A stretch of DNA of 6,451 bases from Cyanobacteria bacterium UBA9971 (GTDB lineage: Bacteria; Cyanobacteriota; Vampirovibrionia; Gastranaerophilales; UBA9971), in the NCBI GenBank assembly GCA_003499955.1, contig DNRP01000112.1:4345-10795 (forward strand), read 5' to 3'. Position 1 is the stretch's first letter. Each line of letters begins with the position of its first letter. Below the pieces are notes generated by a model. It made no database searches, was not told where the DNA came from, and saw only the letters and a program-made list of their open reading frames with translations. Shown here one piece after another: positions 1 through 5,727 of the stretch. The position numbers and the translations under genes are program-made.

Positions 1-186
1 AAGAGGTTTTCCTTCCTCTTGTGAACGTTTTTGCGCATGATTTTTTGCATATTTATATGCAAGTATATTGTCATGATCCGTGATTGAAATAGCTGTTAAT
101 CCTAAATCAACAGCAACATCTATAATCTCTTCAGGTGTAAGACTACCGTCAGAGTAGACGCTGTGGGTATGCAAATCTAGTCCCAA
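1..186 (-). CDS. PHP-domain metal-dependent phosphoesterase, N-terminal part (gene runs off the left edge)
   Basis: The 62 visible residues form the start of a PHP (polymerase and histidinol phosphatase) domain of the TrpH/YciV type. The first metal-binding motif DLHTHS is at residues 4-9, followed by YSDGS at 11-15 and a second motif, TDHD, at 36-39. The family hydrolyses phosphoester bonds with a di- or trinuclear metal centre; known members include 3',5'-nucleotide bisphosphatases and the E. coli 5'-3' exoribonuclease RNase AM (YciV). The substrate here cannot be told. No ATG is available: reading upstream, an in-frame TGA lies four codons before a TTG at 186-184, and a good ribosome site (GAAAGGA) sits 7 bases upstream of that TTG, so it is taken as the start. 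The gene begins 20 bp after the ymdB stop and is probably the third gene of the rny-ymdB transcript. The C-terminal part is outside the window. Confidence 0.88.
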   Translation of the reverse strand, partial: MGLDLHTHSVYSDGSLTPEEIIDVAVDLGLTAISITDHDNILAYKYAKNHAQKRSQEEGKPL

Positions 187-193
187 TTTTTTA

Positions 194-200
194 TCCTTTC
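194..200 (-). promoter_or_regulatory. Ribosome binding site of the PHP gene (decides a TTG start)
   Basis: GAAAGGA on the minus strand, 7 bases before TTG. It lies in the 20-bp gap after the ymdB stop codon. With an in-frame TGA at 198-196 and no ATG or GTG before the metal-binding motif, it supports TTG as the initiation codon. Confidence 0.7.
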
Positions 201-206
201 ATAATA

Positions 207-1016
207 TCAATTACCTCTACTTAAACTAAATACTTCATTAATTCTTTTTATATTTAACGCATACCCTGTTTTCACGTTAATATTCAACTCAATCCCGTTT
301 ATCTGAACCTCATCGTTAGGAGATACTTCAAATTTAACCGGCAAACAGGTTGTCAATCTTTTTACAGAATCATCTATTTCCATTCCTATAACACTGTTAT
401 AAGCTCCACAAAACCCTGCATCGGTAATATATGCCGCTCCATGTTCCAAAATTCTTTCGTCCGCGGTTTGTATATGTGTATGTGTTCCAATAATTCCGCT
501 TACAGATAATCTATCTGCTATATAACCGCAGGAAACTTTTTCTGCGGTGGCTTCTGCGTGAATATCTATTAATATAATCGGTGTTTTATATTGAATTCTT
601 TGAATTTCCGCTCTTAACATTTCCCATGGAGGTACTATCGGCGACATAAAAACTGTCCCTTGTATATTAATTACACCTATTGATACACCTTCTGACAGTT
701 CAAAAATTTTTGAACCGATTCCCGGTGTGCCTTCAGGATAATTAAGAGGTCTAAGAAGCTTGTCTGCATTATATATGAAATTAAATATTTCTTTTTTATC
801 CCATATATGATTGCCTGAAGTCATAGCGTCTATGCCCATAGCATCAAGTTCATGATAATTTTTTTCGGTTAGTCCAAAGCCATGAGATGCGTTCTCTACA
901 TTAGCTATTATAAAGTCATATTTATTCCCCGAATGTTCGAGAAACCGGGCAACACTTTGTCTGCCCGGTCTTCCGACTAAATCTCCCAAGAATAATATAT
1001 TTATATTCTCTTTCAT
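207..1016 (-). CDS. ymdB: YmdB-family metallophosphoesterase (2',3'-cyclic nucleotide phosphodiesterase)
   Basis: A complete 269-residue protein of the YmdB/TIGR00282 family, of usual length. The binuclear metal-site residues are all in place: D12 in GDLVGRPGR, E41-N42 in NVENASHG, N69-H70 in SGNHIWD, H153 in DIHAEATAEK, and H179 and H181 in GTHTHIQTAD. Family members are soluble enzymes that hydrolyse 2',3'-cyclic nucleotides, products of RNA breakdown; in Bacillus subtilis YmdB affects biofilm and motility gene expression. The ATG at 1016 is four residues before the conserved core strand, as expected, although its ribosome site (GAAGAAA) is weak, which suggests coupling to the upstream gene. 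It starts 16 bp after the rny stop, the classic rny-ymdB pairing, and is followed 20 bp later by the PHP gene. The family call is secure; the exact in vivo substrate is known only from relatives. Confidence 0.93.
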   Translation of the reverse strand: MKENINILFLGDLVGRPGRQSVARFLEHSGNKYDFIIANVENASHGFGLTEKNYHELDAMGIDAMTSGNHIWDKKEIFNFIYNADKLLRPLNYPEGTPGIGSKIFELSEGVSIGVINIQGTVFMSPIVPPWEMLRAEIQRIQYKTPIILIDIHAEATAEKVSCGYIADRLSVSGIIGTHTHIQTADERILEHGAAYITDAGFCGAYNSVIGMEIDDSVKRLTTCLPVKFEVSPNDEVQINGIELNINVKTGYALNIKRINEVFSLSRGN

Positions 1017-1032
1017 TTTTTCTTCATTATTA

Positions 1033-2553
1033 TTATTTTGCTATTTCTGTAGATCTGACTTCTCTAACGACCGTAACCCTGATTTGTCCTGGGTAGTCAA
1101 GTTCAGTTTCGATTTTTTTAGCTATATCTCTTGCCAGTTTGCTTGCAGCTACGTCATCAAATACTGTCGGCTGGACAAGCACCCTGATTTCACGACCAGC
1201 CTGAACAGCAAAGGATCTTTTAATTCCTTCGTAGCCTGTAGCAATTTCTTCAAGTTTTTTAATTCTCTTAATATAAATTTCAAGAGTATCTCTTCTTGCT
1301 CCGGGTCTGCCTGCACTTAATGCATCAGCAATTTTAACAAGTACAGCTTCTACGGAGTTTGCTACCACATCATCATGGTGGGCTTCTATAGCATGAATTA
1401 TATCTTCTTTTTCGCCATAGCGTCTTGCAAAATCTACACCAAGCTGAATATGGGTTCCTTCATGTGTTTGGTCAAGCGCCTTGCCTATGTCATGAAGAAG
1501 TCCGGCTCTTTTTGCCACATCAATGTTTGCGCCAAGTTCTGTGGCAAGCATTCCGGCGATATGTCCAACTTCTAAGGAGTGTTTAAGTACGTTTTGACCA
1601 TAACTTGTTCTATAAAGCAGTCTTCCTAAAGTTCTGACGGCTTCCGGATGTAAGTTAATAACGCCAAGTTCATATGCGGCAGATTCACCTTCTTTAAACA
1701 TCATTTCTTCGATTTCAGTTTTGGCTTTTTCAACCATATCTTCAATTCTCACAGGGTGAATCCTGCCGTCCGTAATTAATTTTTCAAGTGCTACTTTTGC
1801 TATTTGTCGTCTTACCGGATCAAATGAAGATAAAACAACGGCTTCAGGAGTATCATCGATAATTAAATCAACACCCGTAAGTGTTTCCAACGCACGAATA
1901 TTTCTTCCTTCTCTACCGATAATTCTTCCCTTCATTTCATCATTTGGAAGGTTAACTACAGATACTGTTGACTCAACAGCCTGATCTATAGCGCATCTTT
2001 GCATTGTTGTAGAGAGAATTTCGCGGGATTTTGAATTTGAAATTTCTTTAATATACGCTTCATTTTCTCGAATAAGCTGTGCTGCTTCGAGCTTCAACTC
2101 TTTTTCCAGTTGTTCTAGCAGTATTTTCTTGGCTTCTTCGCTTGTAAGCCCTGAAACTCTTTCCAGTTCACGCGTTTGTTTTTCTACTAACTCCGCTAAA
2201 TAGTCTTCTTTTTCGTACAATTCATCAAGTTTTTTTGCAAGCTCGCTTTCTCTGTCAACAGAAGCCTGCATTTTATTTTCCAGTTTTTCTTCTTTTTCGA
2301 GCAGTCTTTTTTCCAGCCTGCCGAGTTCTTGTCTTCTTTCACGAACTTCATTGTCAAATTCTTGTTTTTGGCTATGAAGTGTCTCTTTTGCAGAGATTAA
2401 AGCTTCTTTTTTCTGAAGTTTAATTTCTTCTTCGGCATCTTTAATTTTTCTTGCAGCTTCCTCATTTATATTTTGAACCTTTTCGTTCATGCTTTTGAGC
2501 TGTGCAAACTGATAAACAGCGTACGCTAAAAGCAAAACTGCAAGCACTGCCAA
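1033..2553 (-). CDS. rny: Ribonuclease Y (membrane-anchored endoribonuclease)
   Basis: RNase Y starts decay of many mRNAs by endonucleolytic cleavage at the inner face of the membrane. Counting from the TTG at 2553 (506 residues), the order is: hydrophobic segment 2-18, highly charged coiled coil about 22-175, KH domain about 195-265 with the GxxG loop IGREGR at 212-217, then an HD domain with H325 in KHSLEVGH, H354-D355 in [12 protein letters not shown] at 391-395 and D410 in IADALSA. The domain order and all HD residues match active family members. The given start is only the first canonical codon. It has no ribosome site and shortens the membrane segment. The frame stays open upstream to a TAA at 2631-2629 without ATG or GTG, and a strong ribosome site at 2601-2593 points to an ATC at 2583-2581, which would give 516 residues. 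ymdB follows after 16 bp and recA lies upstream. Confidence 0.95.
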   Translation of the reverse strand: MAVLAVLLLAYAVYQFAQLKSMNEKVQNINEEAARKIKDAEEEIKLQKKEALISAKETLHSQKQEFDNEVRERRQELGRLEKRLLEKEEKLENKMQASVDRESELAKKLDELYEKEDYLAELVEKQTRELERVSGLTSEEAKKILLEQLEKELKLEAAQLIRENEAYIKEISNSKSREILSTTMQRCAIDQAVESTVSVVNLPNDEMKGRIIGREGRNIRALETLTGVDLIIDDTPEAVVLSSFDPVRRQIAKVALEKLITDGRIHPVRIEDMVEKAKTEIEEMMFKEGESAAYELGVINLHPEAVRTLGRLLYRTSYGQNVLKHSLEVGHIAGMLATELGANIDVAKRAGLLHDIGKALDQTHEGTHIQLGVDFARRYGEKEDIIHAIEAHHDDVVANSVEAVLVKIADALSAGRPGARRDTLEIYIKRIKKLEEIATGYEGIKRSFAVQAGREIRVLVQPTVFDDVAASKLARDIAKKIETELDYPGQIRVTVVREVRSTEIAK

Positions 2554-2592
2554 TACTATTGTAACAATACTAATGCTTTCGATTGTCCTATA

Positions 2593-2601
2593 CCTCTTTT
2601 T
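2593..2601 (-). promoter_or_regulatory. Ribosome binding site of rny, pointing to a non-canonical ATC start
   Basis: AAAAAGAGG on the minus strand. Nine bases after it, in the rny frame, is ATC (2583-2581). Starting there adds ten residues ([11 protein letters not shown]) that complete a normal N-terminal membrane anchor. The TTG at 2553 is 39 bases from this site and has nothing resembling a ribosome site directly before it. ATT codons at 2574 and 2568 are other possible non-canonical starts. Confidence 0.55.
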
Positions 2602-2638
2602 AAATATATAACTATTACTGATTTTAATTTAAGTTTTT

Positions 2639-2738
2639 TGTCATCCTAAGCAAAGCGAAGGATCTGTCTATATTAGAATTTTAAATATATTAATTGCTTA
2701 CCTGACAGATTCTTCGGAGTAAAGCCCTCAGAATAACA
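2639..2738. repeat. Palindromic dispersed repeat, copy 1 (recA-rny intergenic)
   Basis: A 100-bp imperfect inverted repeat. The left arm (2639-2668) begins TGTCATCCTAAG and ends GATCTGTC; the right arm (2704-2738), reverse-complemented, begins TGTTATTCTGAG and ends GAATCTGTC. The arms are separated by about 35 bp of AT-rich sequence. One arm carries the core AGCAAAGCGAAG and the other the core GAGGGCTTTACTCC. Both cores recur in the repeat at 4445-4545 but in exchanged positions, so that copy lies in the opposite orientation. The form resembles the non-autonomous palindromic repeats (REP/MITE-like) spread through many bacterial genomes. If rny is transcribed from the candidate promoter at 2762-2790, the whole repeat is in its leader. 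Confidence 0.8.
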
Positions 2739-2761
2739 GCATAATATTTAAATTTTGCAAT

Positions 2762-2790
2762 ATAATCTTAGCACAATTAATGCTTGTTAA
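2762..2790 (-). promoter_or_regulatory. Possible sigma-70 promoter for the rny operon
   Basis: On the minus strand TTAACA (2790-2785; five of six consensus bases) is followed after exactly 17 bp by GATTAT (2767-2762; four of six). It lies between the recA stop and the rny start, upstream of the palindromic repeat. In such AT-rich sequence a match of this quality can occur by chance, so the call is tentative. Confidence 0.35.
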
Positions 2791-2821
2791 TATACTGCAT
2801 TTAAATAATTTTTAAATTATC

Positions 2822-3901
2822 TTATTCAGAATCTTCTGTTTCTGAAATTTCGGCAGGAAGAACAGCAATGCTGCCTTTTATGTTATTTCTGACAAGATTT
2901 TCCACTTCCGCAAGCATCTGAGGATTTTCTTTAAGGAATTCTATTGCCTTATCCCTGCCTTGCCCGAGCTTGTTGTCATTATAACTAAACCAGCTTCCTG
3001 ATTTGTTTACAATATTCATATCAACCGCAACGTCAATAATACAGCCGACTTTGGAAACACCTTCACCGTAAATAATATCAAATTCCGAGATTCTAAACGG
3101 AGGAGCGACTTTATTTTTAACGACTTTTACTTTAACTCTGTTTCCAAATTCCACACCGTCTTTTTTAAGCGTTTCGATTTTTCTTATGTCAAGTCTTAAG
3201 CTTGCATAGTATTTTAAAGCATTTCCGCCGGTTGTTGTTTCAGGATTTCCGAACATAATACCGATTTTTTGTCTTAACTGGTTAATAAAAATAACGGTTG
3301 TTCTTGTTTTTCCGACGATACCCGTAAGTTTTCTTAAAGCCTGACTCATAAGCCTTGCCTGAAGTCCCATGTGGCTGTCGCCCATTTCGCCGTCAATTTC
3401 TGCTTTTGGAACTAACGCAGCGACTGAGTCAATAACGATAACGTCAATAGCACCGGATCTAACAAGTTCTTCTGTTATTTCAAGAGCTTGCTCGCCAGTA
3501 TCAGGTTGACTTAAAAGAAGCTCGTCTACGTTTACACCAAGATTTTTAGCATATTCAGGATCAAGTGCATGTTCAGCGTCTATAAATGCGGCAATTCCAC
3601 CTTTTCTTTGAGCTTCTGCAATAATATGCTGCGCTAAAGTAGTTTTACCACTGCTTTCAGGTCCATAGATTTCAATAATTCTTCCTCTTGGAACGCCGCC
3701 TATACCTAGCGCCACATCTAAAGAAAGGATACCTGTAGGAATTGACTCTATACCGACTCCGGTTTTATCGCCAAGTCGCATTATTGCGCCTTTGCCAAAA
3801 TCTTTTTCGATTTTGCCGATTGTTGCTTCAAGTGATTTTCTTTTTTCTGAATCCCCTGTAACCTGGATGGCTTCAGGTTTCGATTTTTCTTTTACAGCCA
3901 T
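2822..3901 (-). CDS. recA: RecA recombinase
   Basis: A complete 359-residue RecA, the ATP-dependent filament-forming protein of homologous recombination and co-protease for LexA-type repressors. Visible motifs, counted from the ATG at 3901: Walker A GPESSGKT at 80-87 (K86, T87), catalytic E110 in FIDAEHALD, Walker [11 protein letters not shown] at 154-163, DNA-binding loop 1 around [12 protein letters not shown] (172-183), and loop 2 from N207-Q208 through [10 protein letters not shown] (217-226). No intein or truncation is present. A GTG 17 codons further upstream would add a basic tail absent from the family and has no ribosome site; the ATG at 3901 has AGAAAG nine bases upstream and gives a normal N-terminus, so it is preferred. 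It lies 156 bp after an unrecognised small gene and about 240-270 bp before rny. No recognisable LexA operator is visible upstream. Confidence 0.97.
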   Translation of the reverse strand: MAVKEKSKPEAIQVTGDSEKRKSLEATIGKIEKDFGKGAIMRLGDKTGVGIESIPTGILSLDVALGIGGVPRGRIIEIYGPESSGKTTLAQHIIAEAQRKGGIAAFIDAEHALDPEYAKNLGVNVDELLLSQPDTGEQALEITEELVRSGAIDVIVIDSVAALVPKAEIDGEMGDSHMGLQARLMSQALRKLTGIVGKTRTTVIFINQLRQKIGIMFGNPETTTGGNALKYYASLRLDIRKIETLKKDGVEFGNRVKVKVVKNKVAPPFRISEFDIIYGEGVSKVGCIIDVAVDMNIVNKSGSWFSYNDNKLGQGRDKAIEFLKENPQMLAEVENLVRNNIKGSIAVLPAEISETEDSE

Positions 3902-4002
3902 TTTTACCAACTTTCTAATATATATTCTAAATTTTTTTATGCGCTTAGCCACTTTTTATTTTTAATTCATAAATCTTGGCGAGTGCATAACTTAATCAAT
4001 AA

Positions 4003-4008
4003 ATTATA
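4003..4008 (-). promoter_or_regulatory. Possible -10 element of a recA promoter
   Basis: A full-consensus TATAAT on the minus strand about 100 bases before the recA ATG. The best upstream partner is TTGGCT at an unfavourable 19-bp spacing, so this promoter would be weak or activator-dependent. recA may instead, or also, be read from the strong promoter at 4329-4357 through the small gene. Confidence 0.25.
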
Positions 4009-4057
4009 CTTCAAAAGAGCTTTTATAAGCCAAATATTTAATTTTCTTTACAAAGCA

Positions 4058-4255
4058 TTAATGCTTTAATATTCTGCCAATTTTTTCTGACATTCTTGAA
4101 ATTTTTTCTGATTTTTCAAGTGCTATTTCTGCCAAAACATCTTTTTCAACATAACTATCTGATTTATAAATAACATGCTCTAATAAATATTTAATATTTT
4201 GTGATTCTATAGAAATATTTTGTCTTAAATTAAAAAGTTTCTGTTTTTTACTCAT
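4058..4255 (-). CDS. Small protein of unknown function upstream of recA (65 aa)
   Basis: I do not recognise this protein. It is a 65-residue, lysine-, glutamate- and serine-rich polypeptide with no membrane segment, signal peptide, cysteines or metal motif. It appears largely helical, with a heptad-like run around residues 41-63 (AEIALEKSEKISRMSEKIGR). It is likely to be a real gene: AAAAGGA lies seven bases before its ATG, and a consensus TTGACA-17-TATAAT promoter starts about 70 bases upstream on the same strand. Its stop codon lies inside a perfect 16-bp palindrome (4052-4067, AAAGCATTAATGCTTT). recA follows after 156 bp on the same strand, so co-transcription is possible, but nothing links its function to recombination. 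A small cytoplasmic regulatory or adaptor protein is a guess at most. Confidence 0.72.
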   Translation of the reverse strand: MSKKQKLFNLRQNISIESQNIKYLLEHVIYKSDSYVEKDVLAEIALEKSEKISRMSEKIGRILKH

Positions 4256-4290
4256 TTTTAATTCCTTTTGTAAAGTTATTTTTTGTTATC

Positions 4291-4370
4291 TATCTCTTAG
4301 TTTATTCTTGTGACACTAATTAGAGATAATTATATTTTTTTTAGAAATATTTGTCAACATTCGAGAGATA
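4291..4370. promoter_or_regulatory. Three AGAGATA motifs around the promoter (candidate operators)
   Basis: AGAGATA occurs at 4364-4370, just upstream of the -35 box, and at 4322-4328, over the likely transcription start. The two direct copies are 42 bp apart, about four helical turns. An inverted copy (TATCTCT) lies at 4291-4297 and with its flanks forms a 10-bp interrupted stem with 4316-4328. The placement is what a repressor acting on this strong promoter would use. The function is inference; AT-rich 7-mers can recur by chance. Confidence 0.4.
4329..4357 (-). promoter_or_regulatory. Full-consensus sigma-70 promoter for the 65-aa gene
   Basis: On the minus strand TTGACA (4357-4352) and TATAAT (4334-4329) are separated by exactly 17 bp, matching the consensus at all twelve positions with ideal spacing. 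Transcription should begin near 4321-4327, giving a leader of roughly 70 bases before the ATG at 4255, which has its own AAAAGGA ribosome site. Confidence 0.85.
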
Positions 4371-4444
4371 AAAGTAAAATTAAATAATTCCAATTGCTAA
4401 TTAATCCGAATCGTTAAATAGCCAAAAACTGCATGAATTAAGGT

Positions 4445-4545
4445 ATTGTCATTCTGAGGGCTTTAGCCCTAAGAATCTGTCCATAAAAATATTAAAGCTT
4501 AAATCAAAAAAGGGACAGATGTTTCGCTTTGCTCAACATGACAAT
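4445..4545. repeat. Palindromic dispersed repeat, copy 2 (upstream of the HTH gene)
   Basis: A 101-bp imperfect inverted repeat bounded by ATTGTCAT (4445-4452) and ATGACAAT (4538-4545). The left arm holds GAGGGCTTTAGCCC, with a perfect mini-hairpin GGGCT-TT-AGCCC at 4458-4469, and ends GAATCTGTCC. The right arm begins GGGACAGAT and holds TTCGCTTTGCTC. The arms match copy 1 (2639-2738) but in reversed order, so this copy is inverted relative to it. It lies in the divergent intergenic region, 46 bp before the HTH gene; the sequence from 4371 to 4444 next to it shows nothing recognisable. Confidence 0.8.
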
Positions 4546-4591
4546 TTAAAAATTAATACTAATTAAATTAAAATTTTTATGATGAGGTTAT

Positions 4592-4804
4592 ATGCCTGCT
4601 CGAGAAGAAGTAAAATATTTATTATTAAAAAAGAAAATGACAATAATTGAATTAGCCAAAGAGTTGACTGAAAAAACCGGGCATAAATATACACGTCAAG
4701 GAATTTCAAATAAACTCCACAGGGGAACTCTTCGTTTTGATGAAGTTGAAGAAATTGCTAAAATTTTAGGCTATGAAATAAAATTTAAAGAAATAAGTGA
4801 TTAA
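4592..4804 (+). CDS. Small helix-turn-helix DNA-binding protein (XRE/Cro-like, 70 aa)
   Basis: The only plus-strand gene. The 70 residues are almost entirely one DNA-binding domain: helix 1 about residues 3-15, helix 2 at 17-28 (TIIELAKELTEK), a short turn through TGHKY, recognition helix at 34-44 (TRQGISNKLHR), and a further helix at 50-59 (DEVEEIAKIL) ending in a short strand (YEIKFKEI). The arrangement is that of Cro/XRE-type repressors, but there is no sensor or oligomerisation domain, so it would act as a dimer or as an accessory regulator. A GAGG ribosome site lies four bases before the ATG. No clear promoter is visible; a palindromic repeat ends 46 bp upstream. Its 3' end faces the permease genes with only 5 bp between stops and no terminator. 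The target is unknown; the AGAGATA motifs about 220-300 bp upstream are one candidate, without direct support. Confidence 0.78.
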   Translation: MPAREEVKYLLLKKKMTIIELAKELTEKTGHKYTRQGISNKLHRGTLRFDEVEEIAKILGYEIKFKEISD

Positions 4805-4809
4805 AAACC

Positions 4810-5727
4810 TTACTCTTTAACTCCGCCCATCATGATTCCTTTGATGAAATATTTCTGTCCGAGCAGAAACACTCCTATGACAGGAATTACAGAAATAACG
4901 GCACACGCCATGAGCTGCCCCCATTCTGTGGTTTCCCTAAAACTTCCTTTGAAAATCGCAAGTCCGACAGGTAAAGTTCGCATATAATCGGAATTTGTAA
5001 CAATTAACGGCCACATAAAAGCGTTCCAAGTTGTGATAAAAGTAAAAATTCCCAGAGTTGCTACAGCAGGAAGAGCTAAAGGCATCGCTATTTTTAGATA
5101 AGTCTGAAACGGATTGCAGCCGTCAATTTTTGCAGCGTCTTCCAGTTCGGAGGGAAGGGTTTTAAACCATTGTCTTAACAGAAAAACCCCGAATCCTCCG
5201 AATAATCCGGGTATTATCAAAGCCTGATAAGTATCAATCCAGTGCATCTCACGCATTATAAAAAACAGCGGGATAATGTTTACCTGTGGAGGAACCATCA
5301 TAGTCGCCAGTAATATTAAAAACAAAGGCTCTCGATGTTTAAAATTAAGTCTTGCAAAAGCATACGCCGCCATTGAAGAAATTATTACCTGTCCAATTGT
5401 TGTAATTATTGCCACTAATGCACTGTTAAAAAAATATTTTAGTAAGGGGATAGTTTTTGCGACGTTTAAATAGTTTTGAGGATAGAAAGGATGAGGAATT
5501 AAGACAGGCGGGTATGAAAAAATCTGCCCTGTTGTCATAAAAGAAGTTACAAGCATCCAAAAAAACGGTATAAGCATTGAAACTGCGCCCAGTGTTAGAA
5601 TTATATAGGCTGTTGTCATTGCGAGGAAAGACGAATGTCTTGACGTGGCAATCCATTTCTTTGTTTTTTGGATTGCTACACTCCTGTTAGTAGCTCGCAA
5701 TGACGGTTTGTTATTTTCTTTACTCAT
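4810..5727 (-). CDS. Carbohydrate ABC transporter permease, MalG/UgpE type, with repeat-encoded N-terminal tail
   Basis: A complete 305-residue inner-membrane permease of a binding-protein-dependent importer. Hydrophobic segments lie at about 40-61, 99-124, 134-157, 166-186, 220-243 and 271-291, the six-helix MalG/UgpE pattern. The cytoplasmic EAA loop that docks on the ATPase is at 196-216, with E196, A198-A199, I201-D202-G203 and P216. The ATG overlaps the last 8 bases of the preceding permease gene (ATGAGTAA), so translation is probably coupled. Residues 8-38, just before the first membrane helix, are encoded by a 90-bp palindromic repeat (5615-5704); without those 30 codons the tail would be about eight residues, normal for the family. 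The substrate is not readable from the sequence: sugars or glycerol phosphate are typical. The binding protein and ATPase genes are not in the window. Confidence 0.93.
   Translation of the reverse strand: MSKENNKPSLRATNRSVAIQKTKKWIATSRHSSFLAMTTAYIILTLGAVSMLIPFFWMLVTSFMTTGQIFSYPPVLIPHPFYPQNYLNVAKTIPLLKYFFNSALVAIITTIGQVIISSMAAYAFARLNFKHREPLFLILLATMMVPPQVNIIPLFFIMREMHWIDTYQALIIPGLFGGFGVFLLRQWFKTLPSELEDAAKIDGCNPFQTYLKIAMPLALPAVATLGIFTFITTWNAFMWPLIVTNSDYMRTLPVGLAIFKGSFRETTEWGQLMACAVISVIPVIGVFLLGQKYFIKGIMMGGVKE
5615..5704. repeat. Palindromic repeat inserted in frame within the permease coding sequence
   Basis: A 90-bp element with perfect 11-bp terminal inverted repeats, GTCATTGCGAG (5615-5625) and CTCGCAATGAC (5694-5704), and inner inverted repeats GCAATCCA (5648-5655) and TGGATTGC (5669-5676) around a 13-base loop. 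Each arm has its own mini-hairpin: AAGAC-GAAT-GTCTT (5628-5641) and GCTAC...GTAGC (5675-5694). It is of the widespread GTCATTGCGAG/GCAATCCA palindromic type, a different family from the two intergenic copies although both begin GTCAT. Its length is exactly 30 codons and the permease frame is open right through it. Confidence 0.88.

Noticed and set aside
1014..1028. Tiny upstream reading frame ATG AAG AAA AAA TGA overlapping the ymdB start
   Set aside because: Four codons in A-rich sequence are expected by chance and it has no ribosome site; re-initiation control cannot be argued from this alone.
1084..2423. Plus-strand open frames opposite rny (1084-1320, 1375-1575, 2235-2423)
   Set aside because: They lie wholly within the well-supported rny gene and encode low-complexity, cysteine- and phenylalanine-rich peptides typical of antisense frames.
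2639..2738. Reading the inverted repeats as CRISPR units
   Set aside because: The copies are single, about 100 bp, far apart and internally palindromic, with no spacer-repeat periodicity and no cas genes.
2805..2820. Palindrome ATAATTT-TT-AAATTAT just after the recA stop as a terminator
   Set aside because: The stem is only A and T, has a two-base loop and no following T-run on the minus strand, so it would be too weak to terminate.
3902..3952. Longer recA start at GTG 3952 adding 17 basic residues
   Set aside because: There is no ribosome site before the GTG, the extra residues do not resemble a RecA N-terminus, and the ATG at 3901 gives a normal start with AGAAAG nine bases upstream.
3902..4057. 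LexA/SOS operator upstream of recA
   Set aside because: I looked for CTGT-N8-ACAG and GAAC-N4-GTTC type sites and saw none. The organism's LexA motif is unknown, so SOS control is not excluded, only unsupported.
5276..5656. Open frames at 5276-5473 (plus) and 5426-5656 (minus) within the second permease gene
   Set aside because: Both overlap a complete permease with intact EAA loop and membrane helices. The second begins inside the palindromic repeat, which is often open in several frames.
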